64,000 nt of DNA from Acidimicrobiales bacterium (GTDB lineage Bacteria > Actinomycetota > Acidimicrobiia > Acidimicrobiales > MedAcidi-G1). Under the pieces are notes generated by a model that made no database searches, was not told the DNA's origin, and saw nothing but the letters and a program-made list of their open reading frames with translations. A program made the translations under genes and the position numbers. Numbering within the stretch: position 1 is the stretch's first letter; each line of letters starts with the position of its first letter. The DNA is taken from NCBI GenBank assembly GCA_029245675.1, contig JAQWOV010000019.1:1-64000 (forward strand), read 5' to 3'. Below, piece by piece: positions 44,400 to 52,664 of the stretch.

Positions 44400-45537
44400 C
44401 TTCAAGTCCTGTTCGGGCTTGAGGATTAGCCCAATCTGGCCAACGGTTCCTGCTTTTGGCAGAAAGTTTATGCATTAGAGCTATTGCACCTGGGTCGCTG
44501 TCACCAGGTTTTCCTTCAATAACACCTTCTTCGAGCATTTTCATAATGATTTGGCGACCTAATTCAGTTCGAACAATTGTCAATGTCCAATCGTTATTTT
44601 CGCCGATACCTCCCGTGGAAATGTCAGCATGTTCAGCTGCAAAATCTGGACAATGATTACAGCCTTCTCGAGTCCATGCATGGCACTCTTTTAGATTGAT
44701 TTCATGGTAGTCGCCATTACGCATCCAAATTTGAAACACCCCTTTGATGTTCATCTTGACCATATCTTTTTTGGCTAATCCATATTTGGCCCAAAAAAGA
44801 TCTTCAAATATTGAATCATCAAAAGATTTAGAGCAAAGAAGTCCGATGTTTAGTTTTATTGGTTTACCAACTTTACCAACGCGACGATGCCACATAACTG
44901 GACCAATTGAGGTTTGACAACTCATTCCAACTAAAGCAAGAGATTCGAGGTTCTTTTCGCGAGCCTCTTTTATGGCAAGAGTATTAGCGGAATACGTGTA
45001 CCGACTTCCAGCCCCTGCTAGTACAGACTCACGATCAGTTGCTAAAGCAGGAATAGCTTTCCAATTAGTGGATTCCTCATCTGAATTCGCTTCAAGATGT
45101 GACGTTAATGCTCCATCAATAACATTATTTTCTAAACACCAAATAAGAATGGCAGACACTAATCCGCCATCTTGGCCAAGTTTATGAACTGTTTCATCTG
45201 AGGCTCGTGTTAACAGAATATCTTTATATATTCCAGACATTTCTTCAGGTTGACGATGACGAGCAAAGAGATGGTTATCGGCTTCGGTTTCCCAATCACG
45301 AAAACGCGGACAGGCTCGTGTGCAAGAAGTGCACCCTTTCTGTCCATGACCACAATCGGTAAGTCCTAGTTCTTCCTCAAGATGAAAAGGTTTGTAAGCG
45401 CCTGGCGCATGCTGATACCCGATTACATCATGCGGGCAGGCAATCACACAGCCCGCACAGCCTGTGCAAAGACCCGAGGTGATGACCTCGTCGTAAAGTT
45501 CTTTCCATTGGAATGTCCACTTTTTTGTAGTAGTCAT
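44386..45537 (-). CDS. F420 hydrogenase/dehydrogenase beta-subunit-like protein
   Basis: This 383-residue protein has an N-terminal ferredoxin-like region with CTGCAGCVIACPHDVIG and a second cysteine set, CGHGQKGCTSCTRACPRF. The FrhB core includes LTRASDETVHKLGQDGGLVSAIL and later GCNHCPDFAAEHADIS. Members bind FAD and Fe-S and reduce or oxidise F420 or related substrates. No hydrogenase subunits are nearby, so it may couple F420H2 to ferredoxin or a metabolite. ATG 45537 is preferred to TTG 45543. Confidence 0.83.
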   Translation of the reverse strand: MTTTKKWTFQWKELYDEVITSGLCTGCAGCVIACPHDVIGYQHAPGAYKPFHLEEELGLTDCGHGQKGCTSCTRACPRFRDWETEADNHLFARHRQPEEMSGIYKDILLTRASDETVHKLGQDGGLVSAILIWCLENNVIDGALTSHLEANSDEESTNWKAIPALATDRESVLAGAGSRYTYSANTLAIKEAREKNLESLALVGMSCQTSIGPVMWHRRVGKVGKPIKLNIGLLCSKSFDDSIFEDLFWAKYGLAKKDMVKMNIKGVFQIWMRNGDYHEINLKECHAWTREGCNHCPDFAAEHADISTGGIGENNDWTLTIVRTELGRQIIMKMLEEGVIEGKPGDSDPGAIALMHKLSAKSRNRWPDWANPQARTGLEVTAG

Positions 45538-45568
45538 AATCAAAATCTAGCCTAATAAATGAGTTAAG

Positions 45569-45640
45569 CGCCCCTGGCAGGACTCGAACCTGCGCTCACG
45601 GCTCCGGAAGCCGATGCTCTATCCGCTGAGCTACAGGGGC
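45569..45640 (-). tRNA. tRNA-Arg (CCG anticodon)
   Basis: Read on the minus strand, the sequence folds into a cloverleaf. The acceptor stem pairs GCCCCTG with CAGGGGC, the D arm is GCTC/GAGC, the T arm is GCAGG-TTCGAGT-CCTGC, and the anticodon loop is TTCCGGA with CCG at the anticodon position. The first anticodon-stem pair is a T-T mismatch. CCA is not encoded. It lies between the FrhB-like and PPOX genes. Confidence 0.95.
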
Positions 45641-45665
45641 GGGTAAATCAGAACAACTATAAACG

Positions 45666-46052
45666 CTAACTATTTACACTGACGATGATCGCACAACCTG
45701 AAGGTTTTTCTGAAGATCTTTTGAACCATGCCGAAATATCCAAATGAATAAGGTAGGCCATAAATCCGTATTTGGCCTTTATCGCTTTTAAGACTTTCAA
45801 AAACTCTTCACCTGTTACAACTTCGGCAGTTCCACTAATTATTTCTGAGTCTTCCTTGACCATCCCTCGTATATTGCACGGCTGCAAATTTATGTTTGGG
45901 TTGTTTGATAACCGTTTTACTTTCCAAGCATCTATATCAGAGGTGAATCCATAAGTGCCATCTCCTAAATCTGCAATCCAAACAGGCAGTGGCTTTGGTT
46001 TACCAGAACGAGTGAACGTAGTAAAAGAGACGTATTTTTCATTACCGATCAT
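45666..46052 (-). CDS. PPOX-class F420-binding oxidoreductase
   Basis: This 128-residue split-barrel protein matches the PNPOx-like, F420-binding group found in mycobacteria (Rv2061-like). It starts with KYVSFTTFTRSGKPKPLPVW, continues with YGFTSDIDAWKVKRLSNNP, and has NIRGMVKEDSEIISGTAEVV. Such proteins bind F420 or flavin; the substrate is unknown. Its start overlaps the end of the ROK kinase gene as ATGA. Confidence 0.8.
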   Translation of the reverse strand: MIGNEKYVSFTTFTRSGKPKPLPVWIADLGDGTYGFTSDIDAWKVKRLSNNPNINLQPCNIRGMVKEDSEIISGTAEVVTGEEFLKVLKAIKAKYGFMAYLIHLDISAWFKRSSEKPSGCAIIVSVNS

Positions 46053-46999
46053 TTAGATAATTCTCCTATTTCATGAACTAATAGTCCTGCTCCAAGAGAA
46101 CCAGCGTCTATTCCTAATTCAGCAAGACGAATTGGTACTTCAGGACGGTATTCCCAGCCAAACATAAATTCTGGAAGCCATTTCTCAACTCCAGAGGTCA
46201 ACGGATCTCCAATTTGAACCAGCCCTCCTCCGATAATTATCTGTTCCGCATCCAAGATGGTGATCAGGTTCGAGACCCCAATAGCTACTTGGCGACAAAA
46301 TTCGTCAAAAATAACTAAAGACTGTTCATCCTCACTAGATAAACCTTCGGAAATATGAAGGCCAGTGATTTGTTCTTTCGAACCAGCCAACTCCAGTCCG
46401 AGAGCAAATCTCCCTTTTTCGGCTGCCTGTCTGCCTAGCCGCCCTAGAGCGTTACCGGAAGCGAAATATTCCCAAGATCCGCTAAGGCCAGTGATGTGAG
46501 TTGGGCCGTCTGATTTCGTAGTAGCGTGACCGGCTTCGCCCGCAAACCCATGAGCTCCTAAAACGATGTTTTTATTAATAACTAGTCCAGTTCCTATTCC
46601 TGTGCCTAAGGCGACAAAAGCAAAGTTGTCAACTCCTCGTCCTGCACCCAGTTGTGCTTCAGCCCAAGCTCCAGCTGTTGCGTCATTGCCGACAAAGACT
46701 GGAAGGTCAGTCAAGTTTTGCAGACGTGCTCCAATTGGAAACTCAACAAGATCTGGCAAATTAGGAGAGTAATGAACTACGCCGTCACGCCCGATTAATC
46801 CAGCGACAGCTAAACCAATTCCCGTTACTTCTTCAGTTGAGTAGGTTTTTAGCTCTTCAGTTAGTTCAACGAGATTTTCCAATAATTGTTCTTCATTACC
46901 AGCACTTGGGCTCTGGGCCCGAGAAAAAATCTCGCCAGAGTTTGAGTCAATCAAAAGGGCACGAATGTTCGTCCCGCCTATATCAAAACCAATAATCAT
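46049..46999 (-). CDS. ROK-family sugar kinase (glucokinase-like)
   Basis: This 316-residue kinase starts MIIGFDIGGTNIRALLID (phosphate-1 motif). FVALGTGIGTGLVINKNIV and HGFAGEAGHATT carry the sugar-binding GAGH and zinc-region text. The later CXCGXXGC zinc motif of many ROK proteins is not present; the segment reads THITGLSGSWEYFA. It probably phosphorylates glucose or a related hexose. ATG 46999 is chosen because it begins at the first strand; the frame is open to 47038. Confidence 0.86.
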   Translation of the reverse strand: MIIGFDIGGTNIRALLIDSNSGEIFSRAQSPSAGNEEQLLENLVELTEELKTYSTEEVTGIGLAVAGLIGRDGVVHYSPNLPDLVEFPIGARLQNLTDLPVFVGNDATAGAWAEAQLGAGRGVDNFAFVALGTGIGTGLVINKNIVLGAHGFAGEAGHATTKSDGPTHITGLSGSWEYFASGNALGRLGRQAAEKGRFALGLELAGSKEQITGLHISEGLSSEDEQSLVIFDEFCRQVAIGVSNLITILDAEQIIIGGGLVQIGDPLTSGVEKWLPEFMFGWEYRPEVPIRLAELGIDAGSLGAGLLVHEIGELSK

Positions 47000-47054
47000 T
47001 AAGAAACAGGATATGACTCTATTGAGCCAGAGATACATCTAGGGTAAGTGCTTA

Positions 47055-47951
47055 ATGGCCATTAAAAATTCTCCTCAACTCAGTCTCGGCCATTTAGCTT
47101 CAATAATGGCTGCCATTTGCTGGTCAGCTGGAAATGTAATAGTCGCAGGAACGGATCTACCTGGACTCCAAATTGCGTTCTGGCGGCTCTTACTTGGGGG
47201 AGTGCTTTACTCAACAATTTATTTCCTTACAGGAAGACGAGTGAGCCTAAGAAATATAAGGTTGGTAGCTTTACCGGGCATTCTTTTGGGTTTGGAACTC
47301 GCAGTCTTTTTTACGGCACTTCGTAATACCACAGTTGCTAATGCAACCATGATCGGGGCTTTACAGACAATCGTTCTTCTGGCTGTAGCGTCTAGACGAT
47401 TCCAAGAATCAGTTACTAGATGGCTGATCGGAGCTTCATTTATAGCTACCGGCGGGGTGGCTTTAGTTATCTTAGGAACCTCTGATGAGCTGACATGGAG
47501 CCCTCGCGGAGATCTTTTAGCTTTTGCTGCCATGCTTCTATTCTCTGTTTATTTTGTTGCTGTAAAGAATGTACGCAGTGAAGTGGACACGTTCACTCTT
47601 CAATCTTTATCAATGCTTGTTGCTTCAATCACCGTATTTCCTATAGTCGCAGTAGAAGTTGGAACATTAGCCATTCCGTTTCCCTCTTGGAAAGAATGGA
47701 TCACGCTTCTTATTCTTTTGTCAGTTCCTGGAACAGGTCATCTACTAATGAATTGGGCCCATTTACATGTAACTCTCTCATTTGCAGGAATCATGATGCT
47801 TTCTATTCCTGTTATTTCTTCCGTAGGAGCGTGGCTATTTCTTGAAGAGCGTGTCACCGAGATACAAATAATTGGAATGGTTATTGTTATTTCAACCTTG
47901 TTCCTAGTAGCGAAGCGTGAAGCTGAGATAAGCATCACGATAAGAGATTAG
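47055..47951 (+). CDS. EamA-family (DMT) transporter
   Basis: This 298-residue ten-helix permease is closely similar to the one at 2452-3318. Shared landmarks are FWRLLLGG near the start, ATMIGALQTIVLLAVASR, GDLLAFAAMLLFSVYFV at the second repeat, and PGTGHLLMNWAHLHVTLS. The two are clear paralogues. The substrate is unknown. It is divergent from the ROK kinase with a gap of about 55 bases. Confidence 0.85.
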   Translation: MAIKNSPQLSLGHLASIMAAICWSAGNVIVAGTDLPGLQIAFWRLLLGGVLYSTIYFLTGRRVSLRNIRLVALPGILLGLELAVFFTALRNTTVANATMIGALQTIVLLAVASRRFQESVTRWLIGASFIATGGVALVILGTSDELTWSPRGDLLAFAAMLLFSVYFVAVKNVRSEVDTFTLQSLSMLVASITVFPIVAVEVGTLAIPFPSWKEWITLLILLSVPGTGHLLMNWAHLHVTLSFAGIMMLSIPVISSVGAWLFLEERVTEIQIIGMVIVISTLFLVAKREAEISITIRD

Positions 47952-47963
47952 TAAGTAAATGAA

Positions 47964-47979
47964 GTAGAATTATTTCTAC
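47964..47979. other. Perfect 6-bp inverted repeat upstream of small gene
   Basis: GTAGAA (47964-47969), loop TTAT, TTCTAC (47974-47979). It lies just after the transporter stop and 24 bases before ATG 48003. No T run follows, so an operator or leader hairpin is as likely as a terminator. Confidence 0.35.
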
Positions 47980-48002
47980 GAATTATGGAAAGGATCTAAA
48001 AT

Positions 48003-48299
48003 ATGAGTATTGATGGAACGTGGAATGTAACTCTTCAAAGTCCGATGGGCTCACAAGAAGGCACTCTTACTCTGGCGACTGACGGAGACACTTTGACAGG
48101 AACTATGTCTGGGCCTCAGGGAGCTATGGATATCGAAGACGGACAAGTCGGTGATGGTTCTTATTCATGGAAAGTTAATATCACTTCTCCAATGGCAATA
48201 ACAATTGAATCGACAGCAACAGTAGATGGAGACACAATCACCGGAGAGTCCAAATTAGGGGCATTCGGTACAGCAACATTTACTGGAACAAGGGCTTAA
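48003..48299 (+). CDS. Small beta-rich protein of unknown function
   Basis: This 98-residue protein is made almost wholly of alternating beta-strand text (SIDGTWNVTLQSPMGSQEG, TLTGTMSGPQGAMDIE, TITGESKLGAFGTATFTG). It has no signal peptide and no Cys. The repeated GD-T-TG turns suggest a small barrel, perhaps lipocalin-like. Similar short proteins occur in other bacteria, but I know no assigned function. AAAGGA lies about ten bases upstream. Confidence 0.7.
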   Translation: MSIDGTWNVTLQSPMGSQEGTLTLATDGDTLTGTMSGPQGAMDIEDGQVGDGSYSWKVNITSPMAITIESTATVDGDTITGESKLGAFGTATFTGTRA

Positions 48300-48416
48300 A
48301 TCCGTACGGAAAACTCTGACTTTTCATTAGCCAAAAACCATACCCGGCGCGGTAAGCACTTGGGGTAACATCAAGGTAGTAGCGGAAGCTACACAGTTCC
48401 CTTACTTTGGATTTTG
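48300..48416 (+). promoter_or_regulatory. Leader region of argS with palindrome and hairpin
   Basis: A perfect 10-base palindrome TCCGTACGGA lies at 48301-48310, one base after the preceding stop. Further on is a small hairpin GTAGC-GGAA-GCTAC (about 48379-48392) just ahead of argS. No Shine-Dalgarno is seen before ATG 48417. A regulatory role is possible but unproven. I do not see T-box landmarks. Confidence 0.35.
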
Positions 48417-50057
48417 ATGGACGTACGCGGCAGCCTTATCGAAGCTATACAGAAAGCTTTATTAGAATTAACTTTGGATCTCTCCTTTGATGAGATCAAA
48501 TTAGAGCGCCCTGCAAACCCTGACCATGGGGATTGGTCAACTAATGTTGCTCTTGCTATTTCTAAAACCCTCAATAGAAACCCGCGAGACCTTGCATCTG
48601 AAATAACAGCAGCTTTAGAGCATCAATCGCCCACTCATGTAGAGAAAATTGAGATCGCTGGACCAGGGTTCATCAATTTCAAGTTAGAAGATTCTTGGCT
48701 TCATGACGTTTTAACTGAGGTGGTAGACGCAGGTATAGAGGACTGGGCTAGGCACCAAATTGGCGGCAATCAAAAAGTTATTGTTGAATTTGTAAGTGCA
48801 AACCCAACCGGACCGCTACACGCAGGCCACGGAAGAGGGGCTTGCCTTGGCGACTCAGTAGCACGTTTATACCAAAGGTGCGGATATTCAGTTCAACGTG
48901 ATTTTTACATCAATGATCGAGGAACTCAGATGAAACTTTATGTCGAATCTTTGGCAGCAAAAGCATCTGATAAAGAAATCCCAGTTGATGGATATAAAGG
49001 AGAGTACATACAAGAATGGGCTGCAGAGATGCCGCAGGAAGCTGACCCATTTGAATGGGGGTACCAACGCGCGTTGCGTTCTCATCGTGAGACACTAGAG
49101 GCGTTAAATATCTACTTTGATAACTGGTTCTCAGAGCGATCAATGGTGGATTCAGGAGCGATTGAAGAAACCTTGGCTGATCTACGCAATGCTGATGCTG
49201 TGTTTGACTCAGATGGAGCAGTTTGGCTTCGAAGCACAAATTGGGGAGATGATAAAGATCGTGTTCTCGTTAAATCGAACGGCGAGTACACCTATCTGCT
49301 TCCGGATGTGGCTTATCACCGAAATAAATTTGAGCGAGCTGAAGCATTAGTAAATGTTTGGGGAGCAGATCACCATGGATATATCAATCGTATGCATGCT
49401 GCTATGTCTGCCTTAGGCCACAAACCAGAAGATCTAAAAATAGCGATCACTCAGATGGTTCGACTGCAACGCGGCGGGCAAGAAGTAAAGCTTTCGAAAC
49501 GTACGGGTGACATCGTTGAATTATCTGAGGTGATAGAAGAAGTTGGTTCAGATGCAGCACGCTTTACCTACTTGCTGCTTTCAGTGGATTCTTCTCAGAA
49601 CTTTGATTTGGAATTAGTCGCACAACAAGTAAATGAAAATCCTGTTTTTTATGTTCAATATGCTCATGCCAGAATCCATTCAATAATGAAAAAGTCTCAA
49701 GAAGCAGGAATAACGCGAAGTCCTTTAAGCGAAACTAATTTGTCAGTTCTTAATCACCCAAGCGAATTAGCGATACTTCGCTCTTTGCAAGAATTGCCTA
49801 CTGTGGTTCTTCGTTCAACACAAGAAGTAGCTCCGCATCGGATAACGAATTGGTCACGAGACTTCGCATCTCTATTTCATAGTTTTTACCACGATTGCCG
49901 TGTGTTTGGCGAAGACATAGATTCTTCTACTACTCAAGCGCGTCTCTGGTTAGCCGAAGCGGCTCGCATTGGTCTAGTGATTTCACTAGACCTCTTAGGT
50001 GTTAGTGCACCAACAGAGATGTGGCGAGATGAAGAAGGAGAAGAGATCAATGGCTAA
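48417..50057 (+). CDS. argS: Arginyl-tRNA synthetase
   Basis: This 546-residue class I synthetase charges tRNA-Arg. An N-terminal additional domain contacts the tRNA D-loop. The HIGH-type motif is NPTGPLHAGHGRG (HAGH), and WGADHHGYINRM is the Arg-specific centre. KLSKRTGDIVEL takes the place of the KMSKS-type loop. A C-terminal anticodon-binding helical domain ends the protein. Length is normal. It overlaps lysA by eight bases. The start is ATG 48417; a TTG at 48414 is adjacent. Confidence 0.95.
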   Translation: MDVRGSLIEAIQKALLELTLDLSFDEIKLERPANPDHGDWSTNVALAISKTLNRNPRDLASEITAALEHQSPTHVEKIEIAGPGFINFKLEDSWLHDVLTEVVDAGIEDWARHQIGGNQKVIVEFVSANPTGPLHAGHGRGACLGDSVARLYQRCGYSVQRDFYINDRGTQMKLYVESLAAKASDKEIPVDGYKGEYIQEWAAEMPQEADPFEWGYQRALRSHRETLEALNIYFDNWFSERSMVDSGAIEETLADLRNADAVFDSDGAVWLRSTNWGDDKDRVLVKSNGEYTYLLPDVAYHRNKFERAEALVNVWGADHHGYINRMHAAMSALGHKPEDLKIAITQMVRLQRGGQEVKLSKRTGDIVELSEVIEEVGSDAARFTYLLLSVDSSQNFDLELVAQQVNENPVFYVQYAHARIHSIMKKSQEAGITRSPLSETNLSVLNHPSELAILRSLQELPTVVLRSTQEVAPHRITNWSRDFASLFHSFYHDCRVFGEDIDSSTTQARLWLAEAARIGLVISLDLLGVSAPTEMWRDEEGEEING

Positions 50058-51321
50058 TCCAATCCCTTCAAGGCTGCTACCTGATAACACCTCTATAGAT
50101 GAAAATGGTTCTGGTTCTATAGCTGGATGCAACTTAGTTGAATTAGCCGAAGAATACGGCACCCCACTTTTTGTCTACGACGAGAACCACTTGAGAGCCC
50201 GCTGCCGGGAAGCTGTAAAAGCATTTGGCGAAGGCGTCGCATACGCAGGAAAAGCTTTTTTGTGTGGAGCCATGTCCAGACTGGTGGTCGAAGAAGGCAT
50301 GAATATAGATGTAGCCACTGGAGGCGAACTTTACATGGCGCTTCACGCCGGCATTGATGGCAGCCGTTTAATCATGCACGGCAATAACAAAAGTGAAAGT
50401 GAATTGAGAATGGCTTTAGAGGCCGGTGTTTCACGAATCGTCGTTGACTCTTTTGACGAACTTGAACGGTTACAAATACTTCACAAAGAAACAGGGATAT
50501 CTCCAAAAATTTTACTGCGCATCACCCCAGGTGTTGAAGCACACACACACGAATTCATATCAACAGGTCAGGATGACTCTAAATTTGGTTTTACTGTCTC
50601 AACTGGTCTCGCCCTTGAGGCTGTAGAAAGAGCTGTTAAGACAGAAGCAGTAGAACTGGTTGGCATTCATGCACATATAGGAAGTCAAGTTTTCAAAGTG
50701 GATTCTTTTATACGAGCAGTGGAAGTAATGGCAGAGTTTTCTAACCCACTTGAATTGCCAGAGCTATCGATAGGTGGAGGGTTAGGTGTTTCGTATTTAG
50801 AAGAAGACCATGCTCCTTCAATCACTGAGTGGGGTGAAGCAGTTCAGACCGCATGCGCACAAACAGGAATAAAAGCAAAAGTTACAGCTGAGCCAGGACG
50901 CGCTATTGCGGCTGCAGCAGCAATAACTCTTTATCGAATTGGAACTATTAAAGAATTAGAAGGATTAAGAACATATGTTGCTGTTGATGGGGGAATGAGT
51001 GATAATCCAAGACCAGTTCTTTATGGTTCCGGTTATGAAACTTTTCTTCCTCGATCTATGGATAAGAAGAGGGATCGCTCAATCCGCATGGTCGGAAAAC
51101 ATTGTGAATCTGGAGACTTACTGGTACGTGAGGGATGGATTCCTTCCGATGTAGCTATTGGCGACGTTATAGCAACACCTGTAACGGGCGCTTATGGGCA
51201 TTCAATGGGGTCAAATTACAATCAAGTTTTACGGCCTCCTGTCATCTTCGTTAAAGATGGAGAAGCCACTGAAGTAGTAGCTAGAGAAACTTTTCCTGAC
51301 TTGGTCAGACGAGAACGTTAA
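50050..51321 (+). CDS. lysA: Diaminopimelate decarboxylase
   Basis: This 423-residue PLP enzyme makes the last step of lysine synthesis, meso-diaminopimelate to lysine. VAYAGKAFLC has the Schiff-base Lys, VGIHAHIGSQ follows the barrel strand, SIGGGLGVSY is the phosphate loop, and GKHCESGDLL holds the active-site Cys. ATG 50050 is chosen: GGAG lies about ten bases ahead and it starts within the end of argS. It begins the lysA-hom-thrC-apgM amino-acid cluster. Confidence 0.94.
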   Translation: MANPIPSRLLPDNTSIDENGSGSIAGCNLVELAEEYGTPLFVYDENHLRARCREAVKAFGEGVAYAGKAFLCGAMSRLVVEEGMNIDVATGGELYMALHAGIDGSRLIMHGNNKSESELRMALEAGVSRIVVDSFDELERLQILHKETGISPKILLRITPGVEAHTHEFISTGQDDSKFGFTVSTGLALEAVERAVKTEAVELVGIHAHIGSQVFKVDSFIRAVEVMAEFSNPLELPELSIGGGLGVSYLEEDHAPSITEWGEAVQTACAQTGIKAKVTAEPGRAIAAAAAITLYRIGTIKELEGLRTYVAVDGGMSDNPRPVLYGSGYETFLPRSMDKKRDRSIRMVGKHCESGDLLVREGWIPSDVAIGDVIATPVTGAYGHSMGSNYNQVLRPPVIFVKDGEATEVVARETFPDLVRRER

Positions 51322-51363
51322 ATCGTACCCAATCAACCCGTTTACAGGAGTAGCGTTGTATCT

Positions 51364-52662
51364 ATGAAATCATCCTCAATATGTATAGGACTGCTTGGTT
51401 GCGGCAATGTCGGAGCGGCGCTAGTCCAGCTATTAACTGAACAACATGAGTCTGTGAAACGTCGTACAGGTTTAGACCTAAGCATTGAAGCTATTGCAGT
51501 TAAGGATTTAGATAAAGATCGATCTATTCCTCTACCTGATGAGGTGTTTACCACTGATTCAGCATCAATTGTGAATAATCCTGAAATCGATTTAATTATT
51601 GAAGTAATGGGAAATATTGAACCTGCCCGTGAACTGATCTTGCAGGCTTTAAACTTGGGCAAATCTGTAGTGACAGCTAATAAAGAACTTCTAGCGGCTC
51701 ATGGAGCGGAACTCTATTCCGCAGCAGAAAATTCTGGAGTGGACCTTTTATTTGAAGCTGCTGTAGCAGGTGGAATTCCGATTGTTAGACCTCTGAGAGA
51801 GTCTTTAGCAGGCGAACCGATCACTCAGATTCGCGGGATTATAAATGGTACAACAAACTTCATTTTGAGTCGGATGTCTCAAGACGGAGTTTCATTTGAT
51901 GAAGCATTAAAAGAAGCTCAGGAGCTTGGATTCGCAGAATTAGATTCAACTTACGACGTTGAAGGATACGACGCTGGCGCCAAGGTAGCCATCATTGCAA
52001 CTTTAGCTTTTGGAGTTGAAGTGACTTCTCAAGACGTCCAGCATGAGGGTATTTCGAAGATCACAGTTGAAGATATAAAATTTGCTAACCAACTTGGCCA
52101 TTGCATAAAACTATTGGCGGTAGCAGAACAAAAAGTAAATGAAAATGGAAGCTCAGAAGTCGGAGCGCGTGTTTATCCAGCTCTAGTTCCTTTAAGCCAT
52201 CCATTAGCAGCTGTAAATGGCAGTTTTAACGCTGTCTTTGTTGAGGGTGACGCTGTTGGCGAGCTCATGTTTTATGGACCAGGAGCAGGTGGACGGCCAA
52301 CAGCTTCCGCAGTTTTTGGTGACGTGATTGATGCTGCCGGGAATCTACAGCGCAGTCACGGAGCGTTAATTGGGGCGCTTGATAAGCCCAATATGATTCC
52401 TCCTGAAAATTTAGAATCGCCTTTCTACTTGAATCTAAAAGTTGAAGACCAACCAGGTGTTCTTGCTCAAGTAGCGGAAGTTTTTGGTGATCATGGCGTC
52501 TCAATCCAATCCATGGAACAAGAAGGCATGGGCTCAGAAGCGCGACTCATTTTCATTACTCACTCAAGCCGGGAAAAAGACTTATTCTCCACTATTAATA
52601 GTCTCAATTCGTTAAGCGTTGTAAGCAGTGTTGACAGTGTGTTGAGAGTAATTGGCGATTAA
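51364..52662 (+). CDS. hom: Homoserine dehydrogenase
   Basis: This 432-residue enzyme reduces aspartate semialdehyde to homoserine. The NAD(P)-binding loop is GLLGCGNVGAALVQLL, the catalytic region has GGIPIVRPLRESLAG and IINGTTNFILSRM, and the C-terminal ACT domain (QPGVLAQVAEVFGDHGVSIQ) usually gives threonine feedback. It feeds thrC two bases downstream. Confidence 0.95.
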   Translation: MKSSSICIGLLGCGNVGAALVQLLTEQHESVKRRTGLDLSIEAIAVKDLDKDRSIPLPDEVFTTDSASIVNNPEIDLIIEVMGNIEPARELILQALNLGKSVVTANKELLAAHGAELYSAAENSGVDLLFEAAVAGGIPIVRPLRESLAGEPITQIRGIINGTTNFILSRMSQDGVSFDEALKEAQELGFAELDSTYDVEGYDAGAKVAIIATLAFGVEVTSQDVQHEGISKITVEDIKFANQLGHCIKLLAVAEQKVNENGSSEVGARVYPALVPLSHPLAAVNGSFNAVFVEGDAVGELMFYGPGAGGRPTASAVFGDVIDAAGNLQRSHGALIGALDKPNMIPPENLESPFYLNLKVEDQPGVLAQVAEVFGDHGVSIQSMEQEGMGSEARLIFITHSSREKDLFSTINSLNSLSVVSSVDSVLRVIGD

Positions 52663-52664
52663 AT

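Noticed and set aside
48300-48416. T-box riboswitch ahead of argS
   Set aside because: No T-box consensus or specifier loop could be found in the short leader.
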